NCBI GenBank assembly: GCA_951813555.1
Contig: OX638344.1
Location: 2,509,076-2,573,075, forward strand
DNA from: an uncultured Acidimicrobiales bacterium
Lineage (GTDB): Bacteria > Actinomycetota > Acidimicrobiia > Acidimicrobiales > Bin134
Reading direction: 5' to 3'
Length of the DNA: 64,000 nucleotides
Shown here: piece by piece, positions 51,656 through 61,877 of the stretch
Layout of the letters: each line of letters starts with the position of its first letter
How positions within the stretch are numbered: position 1 is the first letter of the stretch
Made by a program: the position numbers and the translations under genes
The notes under the pieces: model-generated
Databases searched by the model: none
The model's input: only the letters and a program-made list of their open reading frames with translations
Told to the model about the DNA's origin: nothing

Positions 51656-52084
51656 ATGCCCACAATCCGCTTGCTCAGCTTCATCGCCCTGTCCGGCTTG
51701 GCCTTGGTCGCCCCTGGGGGCAGGATCGACGGTTTCGACCACTACAGCATCGAGCAATGGCGGCCGCTCGTGTCCGAGATCTTCCCGGCCGACCAGGTGG
51801 ACGACGTTCTCTCGGTGATGGCTTGTGAGTCCCACGGCAATCCAAATACCCGCTACATGGAGGAGTGGGGTGTGGAATCAGTGGGGCTCATGCAGATCAA
51901 CGAAGGCTGGCTGACGGGCTGGAGCCAGCCGGAATGGGCCATCCGCTCCCACAACGGGCAGCCCGTCGACCTGACCGACCCGGCGACAAACCTGCAAGCC
52001 GCCAGATTTGTCCGGTACTTCGAAGAGGCAACCGAGCAGCCGCCCTGGTCGCAGTGGGCCTGCAAACCGCAGCAAGGGAAATAA
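51656..52084 (+). CDS. Secreted lytic-transglycosylase/lysozyme-like protein
   Basis: This 142-residue protein has an N-terminal signal-like segment (LLSFIALSGLALVAPGG) and an SLT-like core: VMACESHGNPNT with the catalytic Glu, GVESVGLMQINEGW, DPATNLQAARFVRYF and a C-terminal WSQWACKPQQ. The two Cys could form a disulfide in the exported protein. It would cleave peptidoglycan glycan strands outside the membrane. It is short for the family but contains all core motifs. Confidence 0.82.
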   Translation: MPTIRLLSFIALSGLALVAPGGRIDGFDHYSIEQWRPLVSEIFPADQVDDVLSVMACESHGNPNTRYMEEWGVESVGLMQINEGWLTGWSQPEWAIRSHNGQPVDLTDPATNLQAARFVRYFEEATEQPPWSQWACKPQQGK

Positions 52085-52099
52085 CCGGTATCCTCCAGC

Positions 52100-52444
52100 G
52101 TGTCTCTCGTGGGAATTTACGACGCAGATGGGGGGCTCAGCGGCGAGCTGCGGTACGTGGCTGGCAAGCTTCTGGGCCGGGGAAAGTGCGCTCTGTGCGA
52201 CATCACCCATGGGTGGAATCCGATGGGATCTAAGGGCTGGAAGCAGGCATGTGCGGTGTCAGACGTCGAGCTTGAGCTCTTGCATCGAAACGAGGCCACT
52301 GCCGAGCAACTCGCCGCCTCTTCTGGGCTGCCCGCCATCCTCCGACAGGGCGACGGACAATGGAGCGAAGTTCTCACCAAAGATGAGATCGCCCAGTACG
52401 TGGGCGCCCCTGAAGCACTTCTGGAGCGCTTGGACGCGATCTAG
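52100..52444 (+). CDS. Conserved-looking hypothetical protein with CxxC
   Basis: This 114-residue soluble protein has the GTG start at 52100 (MSLVGIYDADGGLSGELRYV). The most striking segment is GRGKCALCDITHGWNPMGSKGW, a CxxC within a Gly/Trp-rich context that could bind a metal or form a redox pair. I do not recognise the family. It follows the transglycosylase gene by 15 bases and is probably co-transcribed with it. Confidence 0.7.
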   Translation: MSLVGIYDADGGLSGELRYVAGKLLGRGKCALCDITHGWNPMGSKGWKQACAVSDVELELLHRNEATAEQLAASSGLPAILRQGDGQWSEVLTKDEIAQYVGAPEALLERLDAI

Positions 52445-52447
52445 CCC

Positions 52448-53623
52448 TCAGTTGGTGGAAAACGGCAGGTACTCATAGCGGCGGGTCGACCATCCTCCGG
52501 CGAAGCGGGCGTTCTCTTCATCCACCGTGAAGTCGGGGAACCGCACCAGCAGCTCTTCGAGAGCAACCCGGCACTGGAGCCGGGCCACTGACGCGCCGAG
52601 GCAGTGGTGGGCGCCGTAGCCGAGGGCGACGATCTTGTCGATCTTGCGCGTGACGTCGAGCTCGTCGGCGGTGGGCCCGAACTCCCGCTCGTCTCGGTTG
52701 GCCGACCCGAACAACAACAGCGCTTTTTTGCCCTCGGGGATGGTGACGCCGTGCAGGGTCACGTCACGGGTCAAGGTGCGGGCCAGGTTCTGCACCGGCG
52801 AGGTGAGCCGCAGCAGCTCCTCCACCGCGTTGGGGATCACCGACGGGTCGTCGATCAGCACTTGGCGCTGGTCCCGATGGCGGTCGAGCAGCACCGTCGA
52901 AGCGCTGAGCATGCCAGTGACGGTGTCGTTGCCGCCCGTGATCATGGTGAAGATAAACCCCACGATCCACATGGCCGATGCCACGTCTTCGCCCTGTTTC
53001 ACCAGGTCGGTCACCAGGTCGTCGCCGGGATCGGTCTTGCGGCGTTCTATGAGCCCGGTGGCGTACTCGAACACCTCTAGAAATGCGCTCTGGTCTTGCC
53101 CATAGGCGGCAGTGGATTCGGCGGTGGCCTGCACGATGCGCTCGGTCCACCGGTCGAACAGCACCCGGTCTTCGGGAGGGACGCCCAGGTAGTGGGCGAC
53201 CAGATAGCTGGGCAGCGGCTTGAACAGGGCTTGGACGATGTCGACTTCCCCGGCATCAGCCACCGCATCGAGCTTTTCGGTGATGAACTCCCGAACCAGG
53301 TCCTCCACCGGGGACACCTGGCGGGGGGTCATCGGCCGGCTGACCAGTCGGCGCATGGCGGTGTGCTCGGGGGGGTCCATCATCACGATGGGCCGGGCCT
53401 TGTCGTCGAAGCTGGCCATGTCGTCGGGGGCGGTAGTCAGGCCGTTGGCCGACGAATAGGTGGCAGTGTCTCGGGCCGCGGTGAAGACGTCGTCGAACCG
53501 AGACAGTACCCAGAACTGGCCGTCGCCCACCTCGTGGACCGGATCTTGGTCGCGCAGGGCGCGATAGTCGGCCCATGGCTCGGCCCAGGTCTCGCCGCTG
53601 CGGTAGGCGAACTTGACGGTCAC
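52448..53623 (-). CDS. Cytochrome P450
   Basis: This is a 391-residue bacterial P450. The haem-ligand motif is ALGYGAHHCLGASVARLQ, where the usual Phe of FGxGxHxCxG is Tyr. The I-helix oxygen motif reads ITGGNDTVTG, and ExxR is EELLR. Redox partners are not encoded adjacent. It lies 4 bases downstream of the BVMO gene on the same strand, so the pair could act on one substrate. The substrate is unknown. Confidence 0.93.
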   Translation of the reverse strand: MTVKFAYRSGETWAEPWADYRALRDQDPVHEVGDGQFWVLSRFDDVFTAARDTATYSSANGLTTAPDDMASFDDKARPIVMMDPPEHTAMRRLVSRPMTPRQVSPVEDLVREFITEKLDAVADAGEVDIVQALFKPLPSYLVAHYLGVPPEDRVLFDRWTERIVQATAESTAAYGQDQSAFLEVFEYATGLIERRKTDPGDDLVTDLVKQGEDVASAMWIVGFIFTMITGGNDTVTGMLSASTVLLDRHRDQRQVLIDDPSVIPNAVEELLRLTSPVQNLARTLTRDVTLHGVTIPEGKKALLLFGSANRDEREFGPTADELDVTRKIDKIVALGYGAHHCLGASVARLQCRVALEELLVRFPDFTVDEENARFAGGWSTRRYEYLPFSTN

Positions 53624-53627
53624 TGAA

Positions 53628-55430
<1,803 letters not shown>

Positions 55431-55450
55431 AGCTCACTACGATAGAACCC

Positions 55451-55909
55451 ATGACCTTCGAGGCCCGATTCGACTTGAGCAACGTGCATTGGACCCACAT
55501 GGAAGGGGGCCCGGAGTTCGACTACCCCATCGACTACGACGTGGCCGTGCTCGGCTCGCAGCCCGAGAACGGGACGCTTGACCTGCTGGTTCGCTTCGCT
55601 CCCAACTCCCACTGCCACTTCCACCGCCATGTGGCGGCCACCCGCACACTCGTGCTCCAAGGCGAGCACAACGTGTTCGACATCGAGCCCGACGGCGAGA
55701 CCGTTCACAAGATCAAGCCCGCCGGCACCTACGGCCAGAGCCCCGGTGGGGAGGTTCACATGGAGCGGGGCGGCCCCGACGGGGCCATCGTGCTGTTCAA
55801 CCTCCACTCCCCCACCGGCGTGCTGTTCGAGACGCTCGACGCCGACCACAACATCATGGCCGTGTCCACCATCGAGTCGATGTCGGAGGGCCCCCTGATG
55901 GGGGGCTAG
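55451..55909 (+). CDS. Cupin-domain protein (ChrR-like)
   Basis: This 152-residue single-domain cupin has the metal motif NSHCHFHRHVAATRTLVLQGE (His triad plus downstream Glu) and the second motif GGEVHMERGG. Family members include dioxygenases and small-molecule sensors; a ChrR-type cupin fold is the nearest resemblance. It is divergent from the BVMO gene and convergent with the NTF2-like gene (8 bases). Confidence 0.82.
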   Translation: MTFEARFDLSNVHWTHMEGGPEFDYPIDYDVAVLGSQPENGTLDLLVRFAPNSHCHFHRHVAATRTLVLQGEHNVFDIEPDGETVHKIKPAGTYGQSPGGEVHMERGGPDGAIVLFNLHSPTGVLFETLDADHNIMAVSTIESMSEGPLMGG

Positions 55910-55917
55910 AGCTCTGC

Positions 55918-56502
55918 TTAGCCCCGAGGCTCTCCCATCAGGCCCTTCCGGGTGTAGGTGATGTCGGAGCGGTCGCGGTAGCCGATGGTGAAGTCGTCGT
56001 CGTAGGGGAACGAGTAATTGAGGGTGAGGGTATAGCGCCATTCGAAAGCGCAGATGCGGGTGGCGATCAGCCAAGGTCCTCCGTCGCGCCGCTCAAACCG
56101 GTCCACGTAGCGCAGGCCCATGCGCATGTCGGAGCCCGGCCCCTCCTCGGTGGGATGCACCACGTGGTGGGCGTTGCAATAGGTCTCCCCGAAGGCCACG
56201 TCCCCCTCCAGTTGGATGCGGGACTGGCCCAACAGGTGCTGGGTGTAGTCGAAGGCCGCCAGCACCTCCAGCACCCAGTCGGCGAACTCCACCGGGCTGC
56301 CGCGGAAGTTGTTGTGGTCGTCGAACCCGTCGGAGTGATAGCCGGAGATGATGAGCCCTTTGTCGAGCCGGTCGGTGCCCCGGGCCACCCGGTGGATGGT
56401 GTCGGTGATCTCGTCCTTGTCGAGCAGTGCTTGGAGCCGGGGGTCCAGATGAGCCCCTGATTGATTAGCCCCAGGTTGATCAGCCACTGATTGATTAGCC
56501 AC
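55918..56502 (-). CDS. NTF2/SnoaL-like protein
   Basis: This 194-residue protein of the SnoaL_4 type begins with a low-complexity leader (MANQSVADQPGANQSGAH) that comes from short TGATTAGCC-like DNA repeats. The fold segment follows: LLDKDEITDTIHRVARGTDRLDKGLIISGYHSDG and CNAHHVVHP, GLRYVDRFERRDGGPWLIA. Members often act with dioxygenases or dehydrogenases in aromatic degradation. The start overlaps the bicupin stop by 8 bases. Confidence 0.85.
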   Translation of the reverse strand: MANQSVADQPGANQSGAHLDPRLQALLDKDEITDTIHRVARGTDRLDKGLIISGYHSDGFDDHNNFRGSPVEFADWVLEVLAAFDYTQHLLGQSRIQLEGDVAFGETYCNAHHVVHPTEEGPGSDMRMGLRYVDRFERRDGGPWLIATRICAFEWRYTLTLNYSFPYDDDFTIGYRDRSDITYTRKGLMGEPRG

Positions 56503-57448
56503 TGCCCACCCCGATCATCACCGCCGAGAGGGTGAACGGTCCATCGCCGGTATTCCGCCAGGCATGATCGGTACCCCGCTGGATCACACAATCGCCAGCG
56601 GTGAGGTGTACCGGCGGCTGGCCGGGGAGCTCCAAATCCACCGTGCCCTCAACGATTCGCACGAAGTCAATGGTGGGAGTCTGGTGCATCATGGCCGCCC
56701 GGTCGGCCATAGCCGCCGGGATGGTCACGTGCTTCCAGGTGATCCCCCCGCCGGGCGGATTGAGCTGCATCTCCGACACCGGGGCATCACCGCCCTGGAG
56801 TTCGCTGGCCACCGGGGCGAAAGTGTGCCACAGCTCGGCGGTTACCGACCCACCCTCCGATTGGGTGGCGGTGCCAGGAGGGCCATCGGCGCACACCCCG
56901 TCGCCGTCGGTAACGATCCGCCGAGGGCCCACGCTACCGGTAGACGCCCCGACGAACCCGGGATCAGTGCCCTCGGTGGCGGCCAGCATGGTGGCGCTGA
57001 ATACACAGGGCTCGTCGCCGATGACGATCCACCGATGCCACGTGCCCCGCTGGATCACGCAGTCGCCCGCTTCGAGCTCCACCCAATGGTCGTTCAGCTC
57101 CAAGCGGATCTGGCCCGAGATGATCTCGATGAAGTCGATGGTGGGGGTGGCGTGAAAGCCGACCCGGTCTTGGTCGAACCGAGGGTCGTCGAGCGGGCCG
57201 ATGGCCTTTCCCCCCGAGGGCTTCAGCGTGAAGAAGCGCCACGAAATACCCCCGGGCGGAGGGACGAAATCGGTCATGCCCTCTGGCTCCTCCCCGCCGT
57301 CGTCCACGGTTACGGGATGCTGACCGACGTACCACATGCTGGCCGTGCTCCGTCCCAAGAAACTCGACTCGGCCTGTCCGTCGGAGATGATGACCGGTGC
57401 TCCCGATGCGTCGTGACCGGTAACGATTCGCCGTCTTGTGAATGCCAT
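56495..57448 (-). CDS. Tandem-cupin (bicupin) protein
   Basis: This 317-residue protein has two homologous cupin halves, about 60-150 and 210-310. Each half has PPGGGI-W-type, TPTIDF-I, AGDCVIQRGT-H-W motifs (ATPTIDFIEIISGQ with GDCVIQRGTWHRW; QTPTIDFVRIVEGT with GDCVIQRGTDHAW). Metal-binding His count per half is low, so it may bind a ligand more than catalyse. ATG 57448 (MAFTRRRIVTG) is used. It overlaps the NTF2-like gene downstream, suggesting a functional pair. Confidence 0.85.
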   Translation of the reverse strand: MAFTRRRIVTGHDASGAPVIISDGQAESSFLGRSTASMWYVGQHPVTVDDGGEEPEGMTDFVPPPGGISWRFFTLKPSGGKAIGPLDDPRFDQDRVGFHATPTIDFIEIISGQIRLELNDHWVELEAGDCVIQRGTWHRWIVIGDEPCVFSATMLAATEGTDPGFVGASTGSVGPRRIVTDGDGVCADGPPGTATQSEGGSVTAELWHTFAPVASELQGGDAPVSEMQLNPPGGGITWKHVTIPAAMADRAAMMHQTPTIDFVRIVEGTVDLELPGQPPVHLTAGDCVIQRGTDHAWRNTGDGPFTLSAVMIGVGSG

Positions 57449-57475
57449 CCGGCAACCGTAGCTACCCTCTGGGAT

Positions 57476-58243
57476 GTGGTGAACATCGGCTCGCTCGTCA
57501 AGCAATCAATCAAGTGCTGGCAGGAGGGCGAGGGCGGGACCGGTGCGGCGGAAATCGCCTTCTGGTCGGCGGTGTCGCTGTTCCCCGCCGCCGTGGCCGC
57601 GGCCGCCATCGCCTCGACGGTTCGGGCGGTTTCGGATCGGATCGCCGACCGGTTCAACGAGTGGCTGGCCGACGCCGGCCAGACCGCGCTCAGCGACGTG
57701 GACAGCACCATTGGCGAGGAGTTCGCCGACGTGGTTTCGGCGCCGGTGGCCGCCACGTCCATCGCCGCGGTGGTCGCGGTGTGGGGCACCATGAGGGCCG
57801 CGGCCGCCGCCTGCCGGGCTGTCCGCCGAGTGCGGGGCGAATCCCGCCGGTCGTGGTGGCTGGAGAGATTTGCCGGATTCTGGCTTATGGCCGGATCGGT
57901 CCCCCTGATCGCCGGTCCCACCGCGATTGCGGTATGGGTCGATCCCCGGCTGGCCCCGGTGGTCGGATTCGTGGCCGCGGTGGCCGTGTTCACCCTCGTG
58001 CAAAAGGTGGCCTGCCCCCGCCAGCCATTGCGCCACCACCTGATAGGCGGCTTGGTCTCGGCCCTCTGGTTCTCGGTGGTATCGACCGTCGCCGCATTAG
58101 CCGTGAACTGGACGGTCGGCGGCACCGCCATCACCGTGGCCACCGCCGGAACCCTGGCCGCCCTCAGCTGGCTATGGGCCGCCGCCTGCGGCGTAACCGC
58201 CGGCGCCGCAGTGGCCGGCGCCCTGGATCAGCGCAGCGCCTAA
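57476..58243 (+). CDS. Polytopic membrane protein, YihY/BrkB-like
   Basis: This protein of about 255 residues starts at one of two adjacent GTG codons, with around six hydrophobic segments. The start IAFWSAVSLFPAAVAAAAIAS resembles the first conserved helix of YihY/BrkB (formerly RNase BN) proteins, and FWLMAGSVPLIAGPTAIAV and LIGGLVSALWFSVVSTVAALAVNW fit later helices. Function of the family is unclear. It overlaps the convergent DUF2442 gene by 4 bases. Confidence 0.7.
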   Translation: MVNIGSLVKQSIKCWQEGEGGTGAAEIAFWSAVSLFPAAVAAAAIASTVRAVSDRIADRFNEWLADAGQTALSDVDSTIGEEFADVVSAPVAATSIAAVVAVWGTMRAAAAACRAVRRVRGESRRSWWLERFAGFWLMAGSVPLIAGPTAIAVWVDPRLAPVVGFVAAVAVFTLVQKVACPRQPLRHHLIGGLVSALWFSVVSTVAALAVNWTVGGTAITVATAGTLAALSWLWAAACGVTAGAAVAGALDQRSA

Positions 58244-58632
58244 TCGCCGCCAAGAAAGGGAATCTCTCGATCAGGTTCACTCCTGTCGGGCAGTTCAAGA
58301 TTGATACCGCGCGGCATGTTCTCGACTAGCCATTGGCCTACATGATTGCCCTCTTGTCGTCCTGCAAGATCCTCAACCGACTTACCCGTGAGCCTCGTGT
58401 AGAGAGCATCCGGACAAAGCTCGATCTCGTCTCCCCAGGCAATCCCTCCATCTGCGGCAACTCTCACCGCCTCAAAGCAAGCTCGAGTCTCCCATGCCTG
58501 GAACACGCCTCGGCCAGCTAAATCAGACAGGTCAACCTCGCCGGCTACACCGTCGGCGTACCGAAGCCAGACTCGGTATCCCTCTCGAGGTGACACCTCG
58601 ATCGGGCGGTTCAAATTGCCTTTGTTTTTCAT
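58240..58632 (-). CDS. DUF2442-domain protein
   Basis: This is a 130-residue protein. DUF2442 is readable in RPIEVSPREGYRVWLRYADGVAGEVDLSDLAGRGVF and FEAVRVAADGGIAWGDEIELCPDALYTRLTG. A C-terminal extension (GQWLVENMPRGINLELPDRS) follows. DUF2442 proteins are small and often lie next to DUF4160 or toxin-antitoxin-like genes; the function is unknown. ATG 58632 avoids overlap with the upstream DUF1828 gene; a longer in-frame start at 58707 exists. It is the last gene of the AT-richer cassette. Confidence 0.82.
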   Translation of the reverse strand: MKNKGNLNRPIEVSPREGYRVWLRYADGVAGEVDLSDLAGRGVFQAWETRACFEAVRVAADGGIAWGDEIELCPDALYTRLTGKSVEDLAGRQEGNHVGQWLVENMPRGINLELPDRSEPDREIPFLGGD

Positions 58633-58651
58633 CCCTCGCTCCCGCGGCCCC

Positions 58652-59128
58652 TCAGAAGTCCAATCCAAGACCTGAATCTGACCCTGGCCCCCGATGCTTT
58701 TTGTCACTTCGTTCCGCTATTTCTTTTCTGGTCATAGGGGCCAGCTCAAGCCAGGTCTTTGCAAGTTCCGTGGATGCCTGTCCGAGGATATGGACAGCAT
58801 CCCGAATATGTTCCCTGTTACTCACCAGAACCACCAAATGTCCCCGGTTCAATGCAATCCCCCACCGCTTGCAGATCTTCTCTCCGTATCGCTTCTGCTC
58901 CCAGGAGAACACGTCGCTGAAGGACTGCATCTGGACCTGCCCCCAAGTCTCCCCGTAGTCGGTGACCAGAAATCGCGAGTCCTGTGACTCGATATACACA
59001 TCAATGAGATCGCCATCTGGATAGAAGAAAGGCGTCCTCACTTGCACCGCCTCCAAGTGGGTCACTGAGCACTCAAAGCTCGGCCCAAGCACTTCTTGTA
59101 GAAACTCGCGCAAGCCAACTGGCTTCAT
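58652..59128 (-). CDS. DUF1828-domain protein
   Basis: This 158-residue protein has the DUF1828 core VQVRTPFFYPDGDLIDVYIESQDSRFLVTDYGETWGQVQ. The helical C-terminal part contains WGIALNRGHLVVLVSNREHIRDAVHILGQASTELAKTW. DUF1828 is uncharacterised and is found mainly on mobile or accessory DNA. Its ATG overlaps the stop of the DUF6978-like gene as ATGA, so the two are translationally coupled. Confidence 0.82.
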   Translation of the reverse strand: MKPVGLREFLQEVLGPSFECSVTHLEAVQVRTPFFYPDGDLIDVYIESQDSRFLVTDYGETWGQVQMQSFSDVFSWEQKRYGEKICKRWGIALNRGHLVVLVSNREHIRDAVHILGQASTELAKTWLELAPMTRKEIAERSDKKHRGPGSDSGLGLDF

Positions 59129-59652
59129 AGCCGGTCTTCCCCCATACGAGGCGGTTCACTAAGCCTACCCAAATGAACGATCCGCGCCTCCGCGCAGAAT
59201 TGTCTCCACACATTCACAGGCTCGTTCCATGGCGCGGTGATATCGGAGGGCTCGTAGGCCTGCCGGTCTCCATGCTGAGCTGTCCATGGGTGTTTGTGTG
59301 GACTCCCAACTCTCTCACCGTCCGGATTGCGGTGACCGATACCTATGTCGAGTCCGTAGATCCGCCCCACACCCTGGAGAAGCAGAACGTATGACAACTT
59401 TCCAGCGGTGCGATTCCACCTACCAAGAACCTCAATCAGGTACTTCTGACGAGATTCCACTGGCGCCCTGAAGAGATAGCTATCGAAACGCCCTCCGTCT
59501 GCGCGCCATCTAAGGTCGACCTCAACCTGCTTGCCCTCGTCCATGAGAATCGACTCAATTTCCCAGTCCGAGGTCACCGTCCCGCTGCCCTCCTCCTCGT
59601 CGAATGCACTTCCGCTTCTTCCAAGTTCACACCCTTGCCCAAGCTGATGCAC
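59125..59652 (-). CDS. DUF6978-like protein
   Basis: This protein of about 175 residues has a core RIYGLDIGIGHRNPDGERVGSPHKH followed by YEPSDITAPWNEPVNVWRQFCAEARI, which matches my recollection of DUF6978 proteins (NPDGExxxxPHxH and a terminal FLxxC helix). The conserved His residues hint at metal or nucleic-acid chemistry, but no activity is known. Start choice is uncertain: TTG 59655, GTG 59652 or an internal GTG at 59577. A TATATT box just upstream of 59652 would suit a leaderless transcript. Confidence 0.65.
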   Translation of the reverse strand: MHQLGQGCELGRSGSAFDEEEGSGTVTSDWEIESILMDEGKQVEVDLRWRADGGRFDSYLFRAPVESRQKYLIEVLGRWNRTAGKLSYVLLLQGVGRIYGLDIGIGHRNPDGERVGSPHKHPWTAQHGDRQAYEPSDITAPWNEPVNVWRQFCAEARIVHLGRLSEPPRMGEDRL

Positions 59653-59664
59653 CAATTACTGTAA

Positions 59665-59670
59665 TATAAT
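59665..59670 (+). promoter_or_regulatory. Perfect -10 hexamer TATAAT in an AT-rich divergent promoter region
   Basis: TATAAT on the plus strand lies in the AT-rich interval 59653-59745 between the divergent DUF6978-like and CMD-family genes. The opposite strand of the same stretch carries TATATT. No clear -35 is seen for either direction. Confidence 0.35.
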
Positions 59671-59745
59671 TAAACAGCATGACATAGACCGAGTAGTGGC
59701 AAACTTTGGACTTGCGGTCCTCCAAGCGTGGGGTACGGTCGGGCC

Positions 59746-60090
59746 ATGACCGAACCCCGTCAGCCCGATGTGCTCAGCCGACTGCCGATTCCTGAGGAAG
59801 TCCGCGACGACGTGATGGAGATGTTGAGGGTCGGCCCCTCGGCGGTGTGGGGGCGGCCGGTGCTGAATCGCCGGGAGCGCAGCTTGGCCACCATCGCCAT
59901 GATGACCGCATTGGGCAACGAGTTCGCCATCCGCGAGCACATCATCATGGGCTTGGACTCCTTCGGCCTCAGTCGAGAGGAGATCCTCGAGGTCATGATC
60001 CAGGCCGCTATCTACGCCGGTTTCCCCGCGGCGATGAAGGCCTTCGAGATCGCTACTGAAATCTTCGCCGAACGCGACTCCGCTGACTGA
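59746..60090 (+). CDS. Carboxymuconolactone-decarboxylase-family protein (PcaC type, no CxxC)
   Basis: This 114-residue helical protein has RPVLNRRERSLATIAMMTALGNEFAIREHIIMGL and SREEILEVMIQAAIYAGFPAAMKAFEIA. The His in REH is conserved, but the CxxC of AhpD-like peroxidases is missing, so it belongs with the PcaC/lactone-decarboxylase branch. ATG 59746 (MTEPRQPD) is preferred to an upstream GTG-type start. It precedes the TauD-like dioxygenase by 23 bases. Confidence 0.88.
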   Translation: MTEPRQPDVLSRLPIPEEVRDDVMEMLRVGPSAVWGRPVLNRRERSLATIAMMTALGNEFAIREHIIMGLDSFGLSREEILEVMIQAAIYAGFPAAMKAFEIATEIFAERDSAD

Positions 60091-60113
60091 GACAAAAGCT
60101 GTCGGCAACAATT

Positions 60114-61007
60114 GTGAACATGCGCCGTCATCCCGTCGGCCCTCGGGTCATGCGCCGGCTGCCCGATGGCTGGGAGCCAGCCCAATTTGAGCGGTTCGAA
60201 GTGTCCCCGGTGGCCCCCACCATCGGCGCTGAGTTGACCGGCCTCTCCCTAGAGAACGTGGACGATGAACTGTTCTCCGAACTCGACCGAGCGCTGTTGG
60301 AGTGGAAGGTCCTGATCGTCCGGGACCAGGCCATCGATGTCGCCGCCCAAGGGGCGCTGGCCCGCCGATGGGGGCCGCTCACCGACGATCAGCTCATCCC
60401 CAACCCCGGCGACGCCGCCCAGCAAGATGCCCTCACCTTTGAGCGCAATGACACCGTGGTCGGCCTGGAGAACATGTGGCACACCGACGGCACGTTTCGC
60501 GAGCATCCGCCGGTGTGCACCATCTTGCGAGCCATCGAGATCCCCGAGGTCGGCGGCGACACCCTGTTCGCCGATATGGCCGCTGCCTGGGACAACCTCG
60601 ATCAGGAACTACAAGAACGGGTAACCACCCTGTCGGCCCGTCATGACTGGAGCATCGGGGCCTACGCCGACAAGTACGGCGACGAGTTGGACAAGCTACG
60701 GACCCAAGTCCCTCCTGTCGTCCACCCAGTGGCCCGTCCCCACCCCCGCACCGGACGGCTCACCTTGTTCGTGAACGCCGGCTTCACCACTGAATTGATC
60801 GACAACCGCGGCCAACCGATCGACGACAGCGATGAACTGCTCAACCAGCTTTGCCGACAAGCCGAGATCCCCGAATACCACTGCCGAGTCCGCTGGGCGC
60901 CAAACACCGTGGTCATCTGGGACAACCAAGCCGTCCAGCACTACGGCGCCAACGACTACTACCCCACCCGGCGCATCATGGCCCGTGCCTCGGTTTCGGG
61001 AGGGTGA
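60114..61007 (+). CDS. TauD/TfdA-family 2-oxoglutarate/Fe(II) dioxygenase
   Basis: This 297-residue dioxygenase has the facial triad in WHTDGTF (HxD) and AVQHYGANDYYPTRR (distal His and 2-oxoglutarate-binding Arg). The N-terminal region VSPVAPTIGAELTGLSL matches TauD/TfdA. These enzymes oxidise taurine, alkyl sulfates, aryloxyalkanoates and similar compounds, releasing sulfite, sulfate or phenol. The start is GTG 60114 with an ATG 6 bases later. It is likely co-transcribed with the CMD-family gene. Confidence 0.92.
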   Translation: MNMRRHPVGPRVMRRLPDGWEPAQFERFEVSPVAPTIGAELTGLSLENVDDELFSELDRALLEWKVLIVRDQAIDVAAQGALARRWGPLTDDQLIPNPGDAAQQDALTFERNDTVVGLENMWHTDGTFREHPPVCTILRAIEIPEVGGDTLFADMAAAWDNLDQELQERVTTLSARHDWSIGAYADKYGDELDKLRTQVPPVVHPVARPHPRTGRLTLFVNAGFTTELIDNRGQPIDDSDELLNQLCRQAEIPEYHCRVRWAPNTVVIWDNQAVQHYGANDYYPTRRIMARASVSGG

Positions 61008-61017
61008 AGCTCCCTGC

Positions 61018-61875
61018 TTACGATTTCGCGGTGAACACCCAGCGGCCGTCGGCGTTTGAGAGGTGGCCGCAGCTGGGGCCGGCGAAATGGGTGCCGAAGA
61101 TGAGGATGCCAGAGTCGGCGTAGCGGTCGCGGAAGGTTCGCCGGGTCTCGGAGGCCCGGGGTGGATTGTCGTCGGCGGTCATCACCCATTCGGGGGCGAC
61201 GAATTGCACGGGGTGGTGGACGAGATCGCCGGTGATCACCGCTTCTTGGCCGGCGGAGGAGATGCGCACGCTGACATGGCCGGGGGTGTGACCGGGCGAG
61301 GGCTCGAGGCTGATCTCATCGGTCACGGAGTGGTCGCTGCCCACCAGATCGGCTAGGCCCGCTTCCAGCACCGGGCGTACTGCATCGCCGAAGGTGACGG
61401 CGGCGCCCTCGGCGCCGGAGTCCCAGTATTCGTACTCGGTGCGGTTGAACAGGTAGCGGGCGTTGGGGAAGGTGGGAACCCACTGGCCGTCCACCATGAT
61501 CGTGTTCCAGCCCACGTGGTCGAAGTGCAGGTGCGTGCACAGCACGACGTCGATATCTTCGGGCTCATAGCCGGCGGCGGCCAGCTCGTCGAGGAACCCA
61601 TTGCCCAAGTGGCTCATCTGGGGGACCATGTCGATGGGGCGGTTGCCGATGCAGGTGTCCACCATGATGGTTTGGCCCTCCGACTCCAGCACTAGAGCGT
61701 GGATGGACAGGGCCAGGTCGCCGGACTCGTCCAGAAAGTGGGGGGCCAGCCAGTCGGCGTTGGCCTCGAACACCGCCATGTCGGGCTCCACATACATCCC
61801 CTCGGCCGCAACCGGTTGCAGGGTCTCCCGTACCAGCATGACCTTCACGTCGCCGATCTGGGTTGTCAGTGCCAT
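61018..61875 (-). CDS. Metallo-beta-lactamase-fold hydrolase
   Basis: This 285-residue MBL-fold enzyme has the metal motif CTHLHFDHVGWN (HxHxDH), a downstream His in PSPGHTPGHVSV, Asp in ITGDLVHHPVQF and a final His in FGTHFAGPS. This pattern fits the quorum-quenching-lactonase or arylsulfatase-like branch of MBL hydrolases. ATG 61875 is used. It begins 2 bases after the stop of the LLM oxidoreductase gene, so the two are one unit. Confidence 0.92.
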   Translation of the reverse strand: MALTTQIGDVKVMLVRETLQPVAAEGMYVEPDMAVFEANADWLAPHFLDESGDLALSIHALVLESEGQTIMVDTCIGNRPIDMVPQMSHLGNGFLDELAAAGYEPEDIDVVLCTHLHFDHVGWNTIMVDGQWVPTFPNARYLFNRTEYEYWDSGAEGAAVTFGDAVRPVLEAGLADLVGSDHSVTDEISLEPSPGHTPGHVSVRISSAGQEAVITGDLVHHPVQFVAPEWVMTADDNPPRASETRRTFRDRYADSGILIFGTHFAGPSCGHLSNADGRWVFTAKS

Positions 61876-61877
61876 GG

